47,563 nucleotides of DNA from CAYTLW01 sp964438735 (lineage in GTDB: Bacteria > Myxococcota_A > UBA9042), in assembly GCA_964438735.1 (NCBI GenBank), contig CAYTLW010000053.1:1-47563 (forward strand). The letters are read 5' to 3'. Position numbers and translations under genes: made by a program. A model generated the notes under the pieces. The model was not told the DNA's origin, did not search any database, and saw only the letters and a program-made list of their open reading frames with translations. Positions 32,574-42,400 of the stretch are shown here, in pieces. How positions within the stretch are numbered: position 1 is the first letter of the stretch; each line of letters opens with the position of its first letter.

Positions 32574-34040
32574 TCAATCGCCGTTGCCCAGGCGGAACAG
32601 GCGCTTCATCTTGCCAAGGATTTGTCCGGCCAGGGTCTGCGTCTCCTGCGCGGTGGGCTCCTCTCGGCTGGCTTCGGCGCGCCGTCGCTCCGAGCGCAGT
32701 TTGCGTTCGGCAACCTTCTCGGTGATCAGGCTCGCCAGCGCCGGCCGCTCCTGCAGCAGGGGCAGCAGATTGTCCTTGCGGACCTCGAAGAGCACCACCT
32801 CGGTGGCCGCGCGCACTGTCGCCGAGCGCGGTTCACCGGTGAGCAGAGACATCTCGCCGAAGAACTCGCCAGGTGTGATCCGACCGACCAGCAGCTCGTC
32901 ATTTGCCACCAGCGCGTAGACCTCCAGCAGTCCCTCCACGACGATGTACATGGAGTCGCCGCTATCGCCCGCGGCGACCACGTTGGCGCCACGCGGCAGG
33001 CGCTGGTCCTGCAGGCTGTCGGACAGGGTGGCCAGCTCGTGCTCTTCGAGGTCGGCGAAGAGCTCCACTCGCTGCACGATGGCGCTGCAATCGGCGCGCG
33101 TATCCAGCTGCCGTGGCGGCATCTCGGCGGTGTAGACGTCGTGTTTTTCATAGGCCAGGGTCAGGCCGGCGCTGTGCAGATGTTGCAACACGGCCTTGCC
33201 GACCCGGTGACGTCCCTTGCTCGGCGAGGTCTCGCTTGGCACCAGCCAGTAGCGGATCTCGTACTCGACTCCCTTGGGCGTGGCCCCGTTGACCCGGACC
33301 CTGGGCGGCGGCTTTTGCAGCACACCCTCGGCCGAGCGCACGCCCGCCTCCAGGATACGCAGGGCGCGGTCGGTGGGTACGCCGAAGTCGAGGCAGAAGT
33401 AGAGTGAAAATCGGCTGCGTTCGATCGGATTGGTCAGGTTCGCCAGCACCATGGTCGCCACCTGGCCGTTGGGCACCACGAGCATCAACCCGTCCACCGT
33501 GCGCAGGCGCGTCGAGCGCCAGTTGGTCTCCACGACCTGGCCGATGAGCTGTTCCCGGCCGCGGTAGTGCAGGCGCACCCAGTCGCCGATCTTGAATGGG
33601 CGATCCACATTCAGCGCGATGCCGGAGAAGACATCCGCAATCATGGACTGCAGCGCCAGCCCGATGACCAGTCCGACGACTCCGGAGGTGGCCCACAGGC
33701 CGGTCACGTCCAGATCGAAGACCACGCCCAGGATGCCGCTCAGGGCGACGAGGAAGACGATCGTCGCCACGACATCCTTGAGCAGGCGAGGCACCTTGCC
33801 GCCCAGGCGTCGGCCAACGATGCCGCGCCAGACCACCACGTCGATGAGGCGCACCACCATCCAGGCCAGGGCAAGCCACAAGGCCGTGCTGAGGCTGTAG
33901 CGCAGCACCCTGACCGTCGAGTCGATGACGTTGCCGCCAAAGCCCGTGACCAGGTCATCCCAGAGCAGCGCCGGTACGGCCAGCAGCAGCAGGACCAGCA
34001 AGGGCAGCTTCAGTCCTGACAGTCGACCTTCTTCAGCCAT
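32574..34040 (-). CDS. MscS-family mechanosensitive channel with cNMP-binding domain
   Basis: A 488-residue channel. Hydrophobic helices lie near residues 8-25, 40-66 and 80-105. The pore helix GLVIGLALQSMIADVFSGIA is followed by NVDRPFKIGDWV and a beta domain with VVPNGQV, all hallmarks of MscS. A cyclic-nucleotide-binding domain occupies about 335-450, with cassette FGEMSLLTGEPRSATV (E396, R405) intact. Bacterial cyclic-nucleotide-gated channels of this design open on ligand and respond weakly to tension. ATG 34040 is preferred because GAGG lies 8 nt upstream; ATG 34052 is possible. It converges on the cyclase operon and is a likely target of its cAMP. Confidence 0.92.
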   Translation of the reverse strand: MAEEGRLSGLKLPLLVLLLLAVPALLWDDLVTGFGGNVIDSTVRVLRYSLSTALWLALAWMVVRLIDVVVWRGIVGRRLGGKVPRLLKDVVATIVFLVALSGILGVVFDLDVTGLWATSGVVGLVIGLALQSMIADVFSGIALNVDRPFKIGDWVRLHYRGREQLIGQVVETNWRSTRLRTVDGLMLVVPNGQVATMVLANLTNPIERSRFSLYFCLDFGVPTDRALRILEAGVRSAEGVLQKPPPRVRVNGATPKGVEYEIRYWLVPSETSPSKGRHRVGKAVLQHLHSAGLTLAYEKHDVYTAEMPPRQLDTRADCSAIVQRVELFADLEEHELATLSDSLQDQRLPRGANVVAAGDSGDSMYIVVEGLLEVYALVANDELLVGRITPGEFFGEMSLLTGEPRSATVRAATEVVLFEVRKDNLLPLLQERPALASLITEKVAERKLRSERRRAEASREEPTAQETQTLAGQILGKMKRLFRLGNGD

Positions 34041-34136
34041 CTGACGCCTCATTCTCCGTTCAGGTTCTGCTTGTGTCGCACACGGTGTAGGGCCTTGTCC
34101 AACCAGCCGGGCCCCAAATGGTGCCAACGCCGCAGG

Positions 34137-34165
34137 TTGACAATGGACCGCCCCTGACCGACAAC
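34137..34165 (+). promoter_or_regulatory. Candidate promoter of the helical lipoprotein gene
   Basis: A consensus -35 TTGACA (34137-34142) is followed after 17 nt by GACAAC (34160-34165), a poor -10. It lies in the 162-nt gap between the divergent MscS and lipoprotein genes. Confidence 0.3.
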
Positions 34166-34202
34166 CCCCCGCGTCACAACCAGGGGTACAGGGAGAACTG
34201 CC

Positions 34203-35954
34203 ATGTCAGCCACAAGAAAGCGTTTCGCCATCATCGCCCTCGCTGCGGCCACCATGATGTGGATTGGCGGCTGCGGCGCGCTGAAGAAGGTCGCCAGTGG
34301 CGGCAAGCTCACCAGCGCCGACCTCGTGCGCGAGGGAGACCGGGCCGTCAAGGCCAAGCAGCGTGAGAACAAACAGGTCTCCCGCCTCGAGGGGCAGGTC
34401 AACACCAACCTGAAGCAGATCGCAGAGCTGCGCCAGAAGGGTCGCTTCAGCTCCGCCGAGTACCGCGAGAAGAGCCTGAACCGCACGCTCAAGAAGCTGC
34501 GCTCCCTGGACAGCTCCAACGCCGTGGCCAAGGCCGCGCCCGGCAAGCTCGCCGACATCAAGTCGACCTACTCCAAGTCGGTCTACCAGCGCAAAGCCAC
34601 CGCAGAGCGCTGCGACAAGATCGCCGCCAATACCAAAGACGCGCGCATGAACGAGCGCTGGAGCCGGGTCAGCCGCAACATCGACAGCTACGTCAAGTGC
34701 CGGCGCAAGATGAAGGATGTGGGCGTGGACGAGGGCAAGATCGGGCCCATCGACGCCAAGATGGTCGACGAGTTGGACGCTTTCGCGGAGTACTCCCTCA
34801 AGGAGTCCAAGGCCAACCGCATCGCCAGCAAGTTCCGCTATGCCGTGGCCTACGAGCGCGACATGGAGAACAAGATGGGCCGCTACGGCGAGATCGCGCC
34901 CGACAGCCGCAAGCCCACGGGCTACCTCAAGAAGATGAACAAGATCCGCATGAAGCATCGCGATCCCCAGGAGATCGCCGCTGAGAAGGCCAAGGGCGCC
35001 TACGAGGCCTGGAAGAAGCTGGCCACCGAGCAATTCCACAAGGAGTGGGACGCCATCCACGCCGCCGAGGCCAAGGCCAAGGCCGACTTCGACAAGGGCT
35101 TCGCGGCCATCGACAAGGGCGACTACAACAATGGCCTCAAGGCCCTGTACAAGGCCCGTGAGACCCTCTTCGCCGGCGCCTGGCCCAACGCCCTGGCGTT
35201 CGACACCGCCCTGGCCAGCGGCGCTCTGCGCACCGGACTGTCCTACGAGATCTCCGCCGCCATCGCGCGCGCCCACTTCGACCAGGGCGACAAGGCCAAG
35301 CTCTACCCCGAGCTGGCCATCATCAAGACCGGTCGCAAGTGGCTGAGCAAGGAAGACGAGACCACGGTGCGCCTGTACAACATCCTCGCCGACCGCAAGG
35401 GCAAGCTGACGCCGAAGACCACCGACCAGGTGCGTCGCTACGCTTCGAGGTACGCCAAGGAGACCCGCGCCTGGCGCACCGTCAAGGACACCGCCAAGGC
35501 GTCATCGGGTGAAGCCTACAGCCTGCTGGGCGTGGACCTGCAGACCATCAGCCACCGGCGAGCCGCGTCCAAGCCGACCGAGAACGCCGGCAAGATCGTC
35601 TGGGTCAAGGAGCCCGTCACCTCCGTGTCGGGTCGCAACCTGCGTTTCGACTTCCGCCGCTCCTACAAGGTGCCGACGAAGTGCTGGAATACGCGCAAGA
35701 TCTCGCACGTGAACCTGTGGACCGGCCGCGTCTACTACCAGCAGAAGTGCAAGTACAAGACCGTGCGCGACGGCTACTACCTGGTCGTCGCTGGACCGCC
35801 GGGTGTGCGCGTCAAGAAGGGCGACCAGGTCAGCTTCTACGCCGCCGTGGGCGCCAAGAAGGGCAATGACCTGCGCCTGGTGGACGCCGGCTATGTGCGC
35901 GTGGCGCCCAAGGGCAAGACCCGCTGGTATACCGGCGCGAAGATCGGCCGCTAG
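34203..35954 (+). CDS. Lys-rich helical lipoprotein, unknown function
   Basis: A 583-residue lipoprotein (lipobox IGGC, Cys24). Residues about 40-450 are strongly charged (Lys, Glu, Arg, Ala) and predicted helical, with coiled-coil-like stretches. The last 110 residues form a basic beta-rich domain with two Cys (KCWNTRK, KCKYK) and LWTGRVYYQQ. Codon choice is very biased towards GC-ending codons such as AAG, CTG and GCC, hinting at high expression. ATG 34203 has GGGAGAA upstream. The gene is divergent from MscS and 72 nt before the YHS-type lipoprotein. No family recognised; a periplasmic structural or wall-associated role is a guess. Confidence 0.8.
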   Translation: MSATRKRFAIIALAAATMMWIGGCGALKKVASGGKLTSADLVREGDRAVKAKQRENKQVSRLEGQVNTNLKQIAELRQKGRFSSAEYREKSLNRTLKKLRSLDSSNAVAKAAPGKLADIKSTYSKSVYQRKATAERCDKIAANTKDARMNERWSRVSRNIDSYVKCRRKMKDVGVDEGKIGPIDAKMVDELDAFAEYSLKESKANRIASKFRYAVAYERDMENKMGRYGEIAPDSRKPTGYLKKMNKIRMKHRDPQEIAAEKAKGAYEAWKKLATEQFHKEWDAIHAAEAKAKADFDKGFAAIDKGDYNNGLKALYKARETLFAGAWPNALAFDTALASGALRTGLSYEISAAIARAHFDQGDKAKLYPELAIIKTGRKWLSKEDETTVRLYNILADRKGKLTPKTTDQVRRYASRYAKETRAWRTVKDTAKASSGEAYSLLGVDLQTISHRRAASKPTENAGKIVWVKEPVTSVSGRNLRFDFRRSYKVPTKCWNTRKISHVNLWTGRVYYQQKCKYKTVRDGYYLVVAGPPGVRVKKGDQVSFYAAVGAKKGNDLRLVDAGYVRVAPKGKTRWYTGAKIGR

Positions 35955-36026
35955 ACGGAACAAACTGCAAGTTCGAGACCTGGTTCGTAGACGTCCTGCA
36001 GCAAGCAGGCAAGGAGTGAAGAACTC

Positions 36027-36599
36027 ATGAAGCGAATTATCATCCTCATCGCAGCCCTGTCGCTGGCACTGGCCGGCTTGAGCGCCTGTGGCGGCGCCCA
36101 GACCACCGCCGCCGGCGGACCCGCAGCCGCAAAGTTGCCAGCCTCGGCCGTATGCCCCGTCAGCGGCGAGAAGTTCACGCCGACCGCGTCGTCCAAGACG
36201 GTCGCGCACAACGGCAAGACCTATTACATGTGCTGTGCGGGCTGCGAAAAGAAGTTCGCCAAGTCGCCCGAGAAGTACCTGGCCGCCAAGGCGGGCGCCA
36301 AGAAGGGTTGCTGCGGTGGCAAGACCGAAGGCAAGCCGTGCGCTGACTGCGCCAACCCGGCCGCCAAGAAAGCCGCTGAGCCGGCCGCCGCCGCACCCGC
36401 CGCTGCAGCGCCCGCCGCCGGTGCTGCCGCTGCGGTCCTGCCGGCTGAGGCCACGTGCCCGGTGAGCGGCAAGAAGTTCAAGCCCACCGCGGAGAGCAAG
36501 ACGGTCAGCCACGACGGCAAGACCTACTACATGTGCTGCCCGGGCTGCGAGAAGAAGTTCGCCGCCAATCCGTCGCAGTTCATCGCCGCCGCCAAGTAG
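36027..36599 (+). CDS. Lipoprotein with two YHS/TRASH-like metal-binding domains
   Basis: A 190-residue lipoprotein (signal peptide, Cys21). Two near-identical domains, at about 43-85 and 144-186, share CPVSG-K-F-P, a Thr-Val-x-His, GKTYYMCC-GCEKKF and end near PxxY/F. They are joined by an Ala/Pro-rich linker with CCGG and CADC. YHS/TRASH domains bind transition metals such as copper through the Cys set, so periplasmic metal buffering or delivery is likely. ATG 36027 has AAGGAG upstream, and a 5-bp hairpin (CCTGC/GCAGG, 35995-36009) sits immediately before that site. The two domains are similar at DNA level too, consistent with internal duplication. The next gene's reading frame overlaps its 3' part. 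Confidence 0.87.
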   Translation: MKRIIILIAALSLALAGLSACGGAQTTAAGGPAAAKLPASAVCPVSGEKFTPTASSKTVAHNGKTYYMCCAGCEKKFAKSPEKYLAAKAGAKKGCCGGKTEGKPCADCANPAAKKAAEPAAAAPAAAAPAAGAAAAVLPAEATCPVSGKKFKPTAESKTVSHDGKTYYMCCPGCEKKFAANPSQFIAAAK

Positions 36600-39457
36600 A
36601 GGCTGTCATCGCCCGCGTCGGCCCATCGACGCCGCGAACCGCGCCCGCCTCGCGGTTTGCAGGGCACGCCCATGCACACCTGGCTGCGGTCGGGCTGTGC
36701 ATCGCCGTGGCTCTGGTGTCCGCCTGTTCAGACGAGGGTTCGACGGCGGGCACCGAGCAGACCCTGGCTGGAGAACTCCCCTGCCTGGCCACCCGCATGG
36801 CCCCGGATGGCACCTGTTGCCCGGCCGGCAAGGTGTTCGACGCAGACGCTCAAGGCTGCGAGGCCGTCGGCCCGACCGAGTGCGCCGACGTGCTCTTCAG
36901 CGCCCCGGACAGCTGCATGCCGCGCTGGTGTGCACGTTGGCAGACCGCTGATGGCGCGTTCTGTTCGCCGGGCAATAGCGGCTGCAGTCTGCACGGGCGG
37001 ATCTGCACGCTGAGCGAGCTCGCCCCGGCCACTTCCTGCCGCGCCGGCAGCTGGCGACCCGATGATGCCGGCCCCTGCTTGCGTCCCGGTGCCCTCGCCG
37101 CCCTCGGCGCCGGCGTCTCACAGCCCGATGCCCTGGCCAAGGTGCCGCCGCTGGTGACACCGCCGGGGGTGCCGGACATCGGTGAATTGCCCGCGCCCGA
37201 CAAGACTCGCTTTTGCACCGACTACAAGGGCCGGGCCACGTTATGCGCTGCCGCCGACTGCGCAGACGATGCCAAGAAGACATGCATCGGCGCCGGACCC
37301 ACCTGGACGTGTCCGCCGGGATTCGTCGTCCTGGCCGCCGCCAAGGACGACAAGCTCCCCGCCTGTGCGCCAGATCCCGACGACTGCGGCCCCGGCGCCT
37401 GGGGCAAGGCGGCCCAGGGGGCGACGCTCTTCGTCCAGTCGGGCGCGGCAAAGGGCGGCGACGGCAGCCAGGCCAAACCCTTCGCCAACCTGACCGATGC
37501 CCTGAACGCCGCCCAATCTGGCGACGCCATCGCTGTGGCCGATGGCACGTACGTGGGCGCGTTGACGTTTGGCAATGGTGTACACGTCCGCGGTCGCTGC
37601 GCCGCCAAGGTCACCGTGCAGGCCGACACCGGCAACGCGGTGGTCATCTTCAACGGCAAGGTGGAGTCCTCGCTGAGCGGCGTGCGGCTGACCGGCGACC
37701 AGCCGGCGGTGGCCGTGGGCAAAGGCAACAAGGGGCGCCTGGAGCGGGTCTTGGTGGACGGCGGCCAGATCATCGGCCTCATCGCCGAGTCCGACGGTCG
37801 GCTCAACGTGGTCGACAGCGTGGTGGCAGGCACCCGGCCCAAGGGCGGCGCCTTCGGCCATGGCGCCAGCGCACAGGGCGGCACGCTCGTGCTGCAGCGG
37901 GTGCGGATCACGCGCTCGACCGAGGCCGGGATACGCTCGGTGGGAGCAGGCGCACGGATCGAGGCCACCGAGCTGCTGGTCGACAGCACGCGCTCCAGCG
38001 CGGACGGGTTCTCCGGTATCGGCGTGTGGGCGAGCAAGGGCGGCACGGCGTCCCTGCAGAACGTGCGAGTCGCCTTCAATCGCGAGACGGGCCTGTCGGT
38101 GAGCGGCGTCGGCAGCAAGATCGACGCCCGCGGCCTGCTGGTCCAGGGCACCCGCTCCCGGCCCGCCGACAACAAGGGCGGCACCGGCGCGCAGGCCTTC
38201 GGCGGCGGCCGGCTGACGGTCGAGGGCGCGCGCATCAGCGGCAACGAGGCCGTGGGCATGATCGCCTGGGAGCCGGGCTCCCGTATCGACGCCCGCGCGC
38301 TCATCGTCGACGGCACCCTGCCCCGCGGCGTGGACGGCACCCTGGGCGGCGGCCTGGCGGCCGAAGATGGCGGCCGGGTGGGCGTTGAGCAGGGCGTGGT
38401 CAGCGGCAATCACATGGGCGGTGTACTCGCTGCGGGTACAAACACCCTGCTTGTGGCTCGCTGGCTGCTGGTGACCAACACGCTGCCGCAGACGGCCGAC
38501 AAGGCCTTCGGTCGGGGCCTGTCGGGCCAGAAGGGCGCGCGCATCGAGCTGCACGGCGCGCGCATCACCGGCAGCCGGAATACAGGCGTCTACCTGGCCG
38601 ACACGGACACATTCCTGCAGGCCCGCGGGCTGGTGGTCGACAACACCCTGCCCCGCGCCAGCGACAAGGCCCTGGGTCGCGGCATGGACATGGCCAGCGG
38701 CGCCGCGGCCAGCCTGTTCGGCGCGCGCCTGTCGGCCAATCGCGAGAGCGGCATCCTGCTATCGGGTGAGGACACCCGCCTGCACGCGGCAGGATTGCTG
38801 GTAGACGGCACCGAGGCGGCGGAGGCCAGCGGTTTGTACGGCGGGGGTGTGCAGGTGCAGTACGGCGCCAGAGCCACGCTCGTGGGCGGCCGCATCACCG
38901 GCAGCCGCAACTTCGGCGTCGGCGCGGTGGCGCCCGGCAACTCGCAGATCGATGCCACCGGCCTGGTGATCGACGGCACGCGCACATTGTGGACCAACGG
39001 CACCTCGGGCGTCGGCGCCACGGCCATCGACAACGGCGCGCGCCTGAAGCTGAGCGCCTGCCTGTTGTCGGGCAATCATTCGAGCGGTGTGAGTTTCGAC
39101 CAGGCTGGCGGACAACTCGACGGTTGCGTCGTGCGCGACAGCAAGCCGGCCGTCTACCTGCAAGGGGGAGTCGGCAGTGAAGACGTCAAGCTCTCCGACG
39201 GCGTGCTGGTCCACGCCGGCGTGGATGTGCGGGTACGCAAAACCCTGGTGGCCGCGGTGCAACGCGCCGGCATCTTCCTGGACAGCCACGGCGAGGTGAT
39301 CATCGAGCGAACGGCCGCCACGGGCGGGCTCTTCGGCCTGGTGCGCCAGGGTGGGGTGACCGTGAAAGGCGGCGCCAACGCCTGGTTCAATAACGGCACC
39401 AACGTGGCCGATGAGAGCGGCTTGTTCGTGCCGCCGCCGCCCGATCCGGTGAAGTAG
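36533..39457 (+). CDS. Beta-helix lipoprotein, start uncertain
   Basis: A lipoprotein of about 974 residues. The signal core and lipobox ALVSAC put the lipidated Cys at residue 65 of this call. An N-terminal Cys-rich region (to about 310) is followed by a right-handed parallel beta-helix (about 320-960), opening with a DUF1565-like segment (GSQAKPFANLTDAL, AVADGTYVG) and continuing as about ten units of 45-50 residues with G(V/L)LVDGT and G(A/G)R(I/L)SGNRE(S/T)G. No catalytic Asp cluster was identified, so it may bind rather than cut polysaccharide. The start is a puzzle: between the YHS gene's stop (36599) and the signal core no ATG, GTG or TTG is in frame, so GTG 36533 or 36455 inside the YHS gene must be used, or an indel hides the true start. 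Confidence 0.75.
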   Translation: MLPGLREEVRRQSVAVHRRRQVEAVIARVGPSTPRTAPASRFAGHAHAHLAAVGLCIAVALVSACSDEGSTAGTEQTLAGELPCLATRMAPDGTCCPAGKVFDADAQGCEAVGPTECADVLFSAPDSCMPRWCARWQTADGAFCSPGNSGCSLHGRICTLSELAPATSCRAGSWRPDDAGPCLRPGALAALGAGVSQPDALAKVPPLVTPPGVPDIGELPAPDKTRFCTDYKGRATLCAAADCADDAKKTCIGAGPTWTCPPGFVVLAAAKDDKLPACAPDPDDCGPGAWGKAAQGATLFVQSGAAKGGDGSQAKPFANLTDALNAAQSGDAIAVADGTYVGALTFGNGVHVRGRCAAKVTVQADTGNAVVIFNGKVESSLSGVRLTGDQPAVAVGKGNKGRLERVLVDGGQIIGLIAESDGRLNVVDSVVAGTRPKGGAFGHGASAQGGTLVLQRVRITRSTEAGIRSVGAGARIEATELLVDSTRSSADGFSGIGVWASKGGTASLQNVRVAFNRETGLSVSGVGSKIDARGLLVQGTRSRPADNKGGTGAQAFGGGRLTVEGARISGNEAVGMIAWEPGSRIDARALIVDGTLPRGVDGTLGGGLAAEDGGRVGVEQGVVSGNHMGGVLAAGTNTLLVARWLLVTNTLPQTADKAFGRGLSGQKGARIELHGARITGSRNTGVYLADTDTFLQARGLVVDNTLPRASDKALGRGMDMASGAAASLFGARLSANRESGILLSGEDTRLHAAGLLVDGTEAAEASGLYGGGVQVQYGARATLVGGRITGSRNFGVGAVAPGNSQIDATGLVIDGTRTLWTNGTSGVGATAIDNGARLKLSACLLSGNHSSGVSFDQAGGQLDGCVVRDSKPAVYLQGGVGSEDVKLSDGVLVHAGVDVRVRKTLVAAVQRAGIFLDSHGEVIIERTAATGGLFGLVRQGGVTVKGGANAWFNNGTNVADESGLFVPPPPDPVK

Positions 39458-39483
39458 GGCCGCGACTTCGCGTTGAACCTGGT

Positions 39484-42400
39484 CTACTGCGGCCCGGTGC
39501 CGCCGATCGCCAGCAGCTTCATGCCCGAGAAGTCCACCGCGTCGGTGCGAGACAGGGCCAGCAACGGCAATACGTCCGGGAAGACGCCCCAGTAGTTGGC
39601 CGTGCAGTTCACCTTGTACGAATCGGTCAGAGCGACCAGCTCGCGCGCCTGCTTGGGCTTGCGGTAGAACGCCTGCGAGACCGTCATGTAGCCGCTATAG
39701 GAGCTGGACGAGGTGTTCTTCTGCACCTGCGCGACCACCTTGGTCACCTTGTAACTGCGCACATCCTTCCAGCGCAGCGAGCTGCTCGACGAGGCGCTGA
39801 AGATGGTGCTGCCGGCGCTGGAGTCCTTGCGAACGCGGCCGCTGACGTAGCCGTACTTGTCGCTCTCGCTGTACTTCATGCGCAGGTAGGGCATCTGGTA
39901 GCCGCCGGAGACGCCCTTGGCTGGTGCCGGCGGCTTCGGTGCTGTGGCTGTGCCCGAGCCGCTGCCGGATTTGCTGGCGCTGAGGTTGAAGTTGTCGATC
40001 ACGCCGCCGAGCTTGTTGGAGTTGCCGAAGATGTTGTTGCTGTTGATCTTCGGCGAGGGATTCAGGCCGCTATGGCTGAGCAGGAGCACCCCCTCCTGGT
40101 CGTTGTACTTGATGTCGCAGAGCTTGAGCGTGCCGGCCGAATTGCGCTCGTAGCGGATGCCCAGCTTGTTGTAGCTCAGGTTGCAGGACGAGATGGCCGG
40201 TGACGACGCGTACAGGCGGATGCCCGCATCGGTGTTCTTGGTGGCGGTGAAGTTGCTCAGGTTGATGGACGACGTGCTGCTCTCGACGTAGATGCCGTGG
40301 CCGGCATTGCCGCTCAGCGTGGCTGTGGCGAGGCTGACCGACTTGCTGACCCGGATGTACAGACCGTGGCCGCTATGATCCTTGCTGACGATGTCGCTCA
40401 GGGTCACGCCGCTGGCGCTGTAGGCCTGGAGGCCGTGGCCGCCGCAGTCGTGCACCGTGGAGCTCTTGACCGAGTGTGCGCCGGCCTTGAGGTACAGGCA
40501 GTCGTGGCCCCAGGCGACGTCGGTATGGGTGAGCAGGAGCTTGGCTGAGCTGCCGTATCCGTAGATTCGCTCCCAGGCGTTCTTCTTCTTGTTGGCGTCG
40601 CCCTCGACGGTGAAGAGCACCTTGCTGGCGGCCTTGCCGGTGGCGTTCAGTACACCGTTGACGGTGATATCGAAGTCGCCGTGGCCGTTCTTGTCCTGGT
40701 CGTGGGCCACGAAGCGGACCTGGGTGCCGGCAGCGATGGTCAGGGTCTTGCCGGTGGGCACGGTGTAGTCGCCCGTCATCCAGACGATGCCCGACCAGGT
40801 GGTGCTGGCGGCCAGGGACTCACCGCCCTTGTACGGGCCCTTGCTCCAGGTGCTGCCGAACTTCTTGCCGACGAAGCCGTGCAGGTTGGCGGCGGCGGGA
40901 TGCGACAGGGTCAGCACGGGCAGGATGGCCGGGAAGGTGCCGAACCAGTTGTGGCGTAGATCCAGCGTCTTGGTGCGAGTGACCACGGTGACCTCGCGCT
41001 TGGCGCCGGCGGCGTCATAGACGATCTGCGGCACGTTCAGGTAGCCGTTGTAGCTGCTCGAGGAGGTGTTCTTCTGCACCTGGGCGACGACCTTTTTGGC
41101 CTTGGAACTGAGGACCTCCTTCCAGCCGCTGGTCGACGAGCTCATGGAGACGAGGGTTGAACCGCCGGAGGAGTCCTTGCGCACCCGCCCGCTGACATAG
41201 CCGTACTTGTCGCTCTCGCTGTACTTGTACTGCAGCATGTCGATGTACTGACCGCCGGGCGTGCCCTTGGCGACGGAGGTCGAGGTGCCCGAACCCGAGC
41301 CGGACTTGCTGGCCGACAGGGACAGGGTGCTGATCACCCGGGCGCGCACCTTGGCGTTGCCCCAGATGTTGTTGAACTGCATCGTGATGGTCGGATCGTA
41401 ACCGCTGGCATGGGCCAGGCGCACGCCCTCGGAGTCATTGCCGGTGACCTGGTTGTGCTTGATGGTGGCCACGAGGCCGCCCAGCAGCTCCAGCCCCAAG
41501 CGCTTGTTGGCCGAGAAGGTGTTGTCGGTGGCGGTGAGTTTGGTGGAGCTGCTGGTCACTCGGCTGTAGATGCCCGAGTTGCCGTTGCCGGTCACCAGCG
41601 AGGTTTTGAGGGTGAGCTGGCCGCCGTTGCTGATCCACCCGCCATGCTGCGCATTGGCGATCAGCGTGCTGTTGGCGACCGTGAACTTGCCGCCGCTGTA
41701 GACGATGAAGCCGTGCTCGTTGTTGCGCACGGTGAGGTTGGATGCGCTGGCCGAATTGGCCACGTAGAGCCCGGTGTAGGCGTGTTCGATGAGGGTGTGC
41801 ACGAAGCTGCTGCCCGAGCCGTTCAGGCGGATGCGATCCCAGCCCTTGGCCACCTTCTGGCCAGCGCCGTAGCCGTGGATCAGCACGCCCTTGGCGGAGG
41901 TGCCCTTGCTCAGGATCCGGCCGGTCGCGATGATGTCGAAGTCGCCCTTTTTGTCGCCATTCTGGTCGAGGTAGACCACGTGCACCTGGGCGCCGTCGTT
42001 GATGGTGAGGGTCTTGCCCGAGCCCACCACCAGGTCGCCGGTGAGCCAGATGGTGCCCGACCACGCGGTGTCCTTGGTCAGGGTCTCGCCGCCGTAGTAG
42101 TTGGCCTTGGACCACTTGCTGTCGAACTTGACGCCGACGAAGCCGTGGATGTTGGCCGCGCTGTACTGTGACAGGGTCAATTTGGGCAGCACGTCGGGGA
42201 AGACGCCGTAGTAGTTGTGGCGCAGGTCGACGGTGGCCGTGCGGGTGACGACCGAGACCTCGCGCTTGGCGCCCTTGAGGTCGTAGGCCGCCGTGGTCAG
42301 GCTGAGGTAGCCGTTGTAGCTGCTGGACGAGGTGTTCTTCTGCACCTGGGCCACCACCTTGGTGACCGACGAGCTGTGAACGTCGATCCAGCCCTTGGAC

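Noticed and set aside
36672..36680. ATG 36672 as start of the beta-helix lipoprotein
   Set aside because: It is in the wrong frame and would not encode the signal peptide or lipobox.
39461..39472. Short CGCG/CGCG hairpin as a bidirectional terminator
   Set aside because: Stem of four to five pairs without a U-tract on either side.
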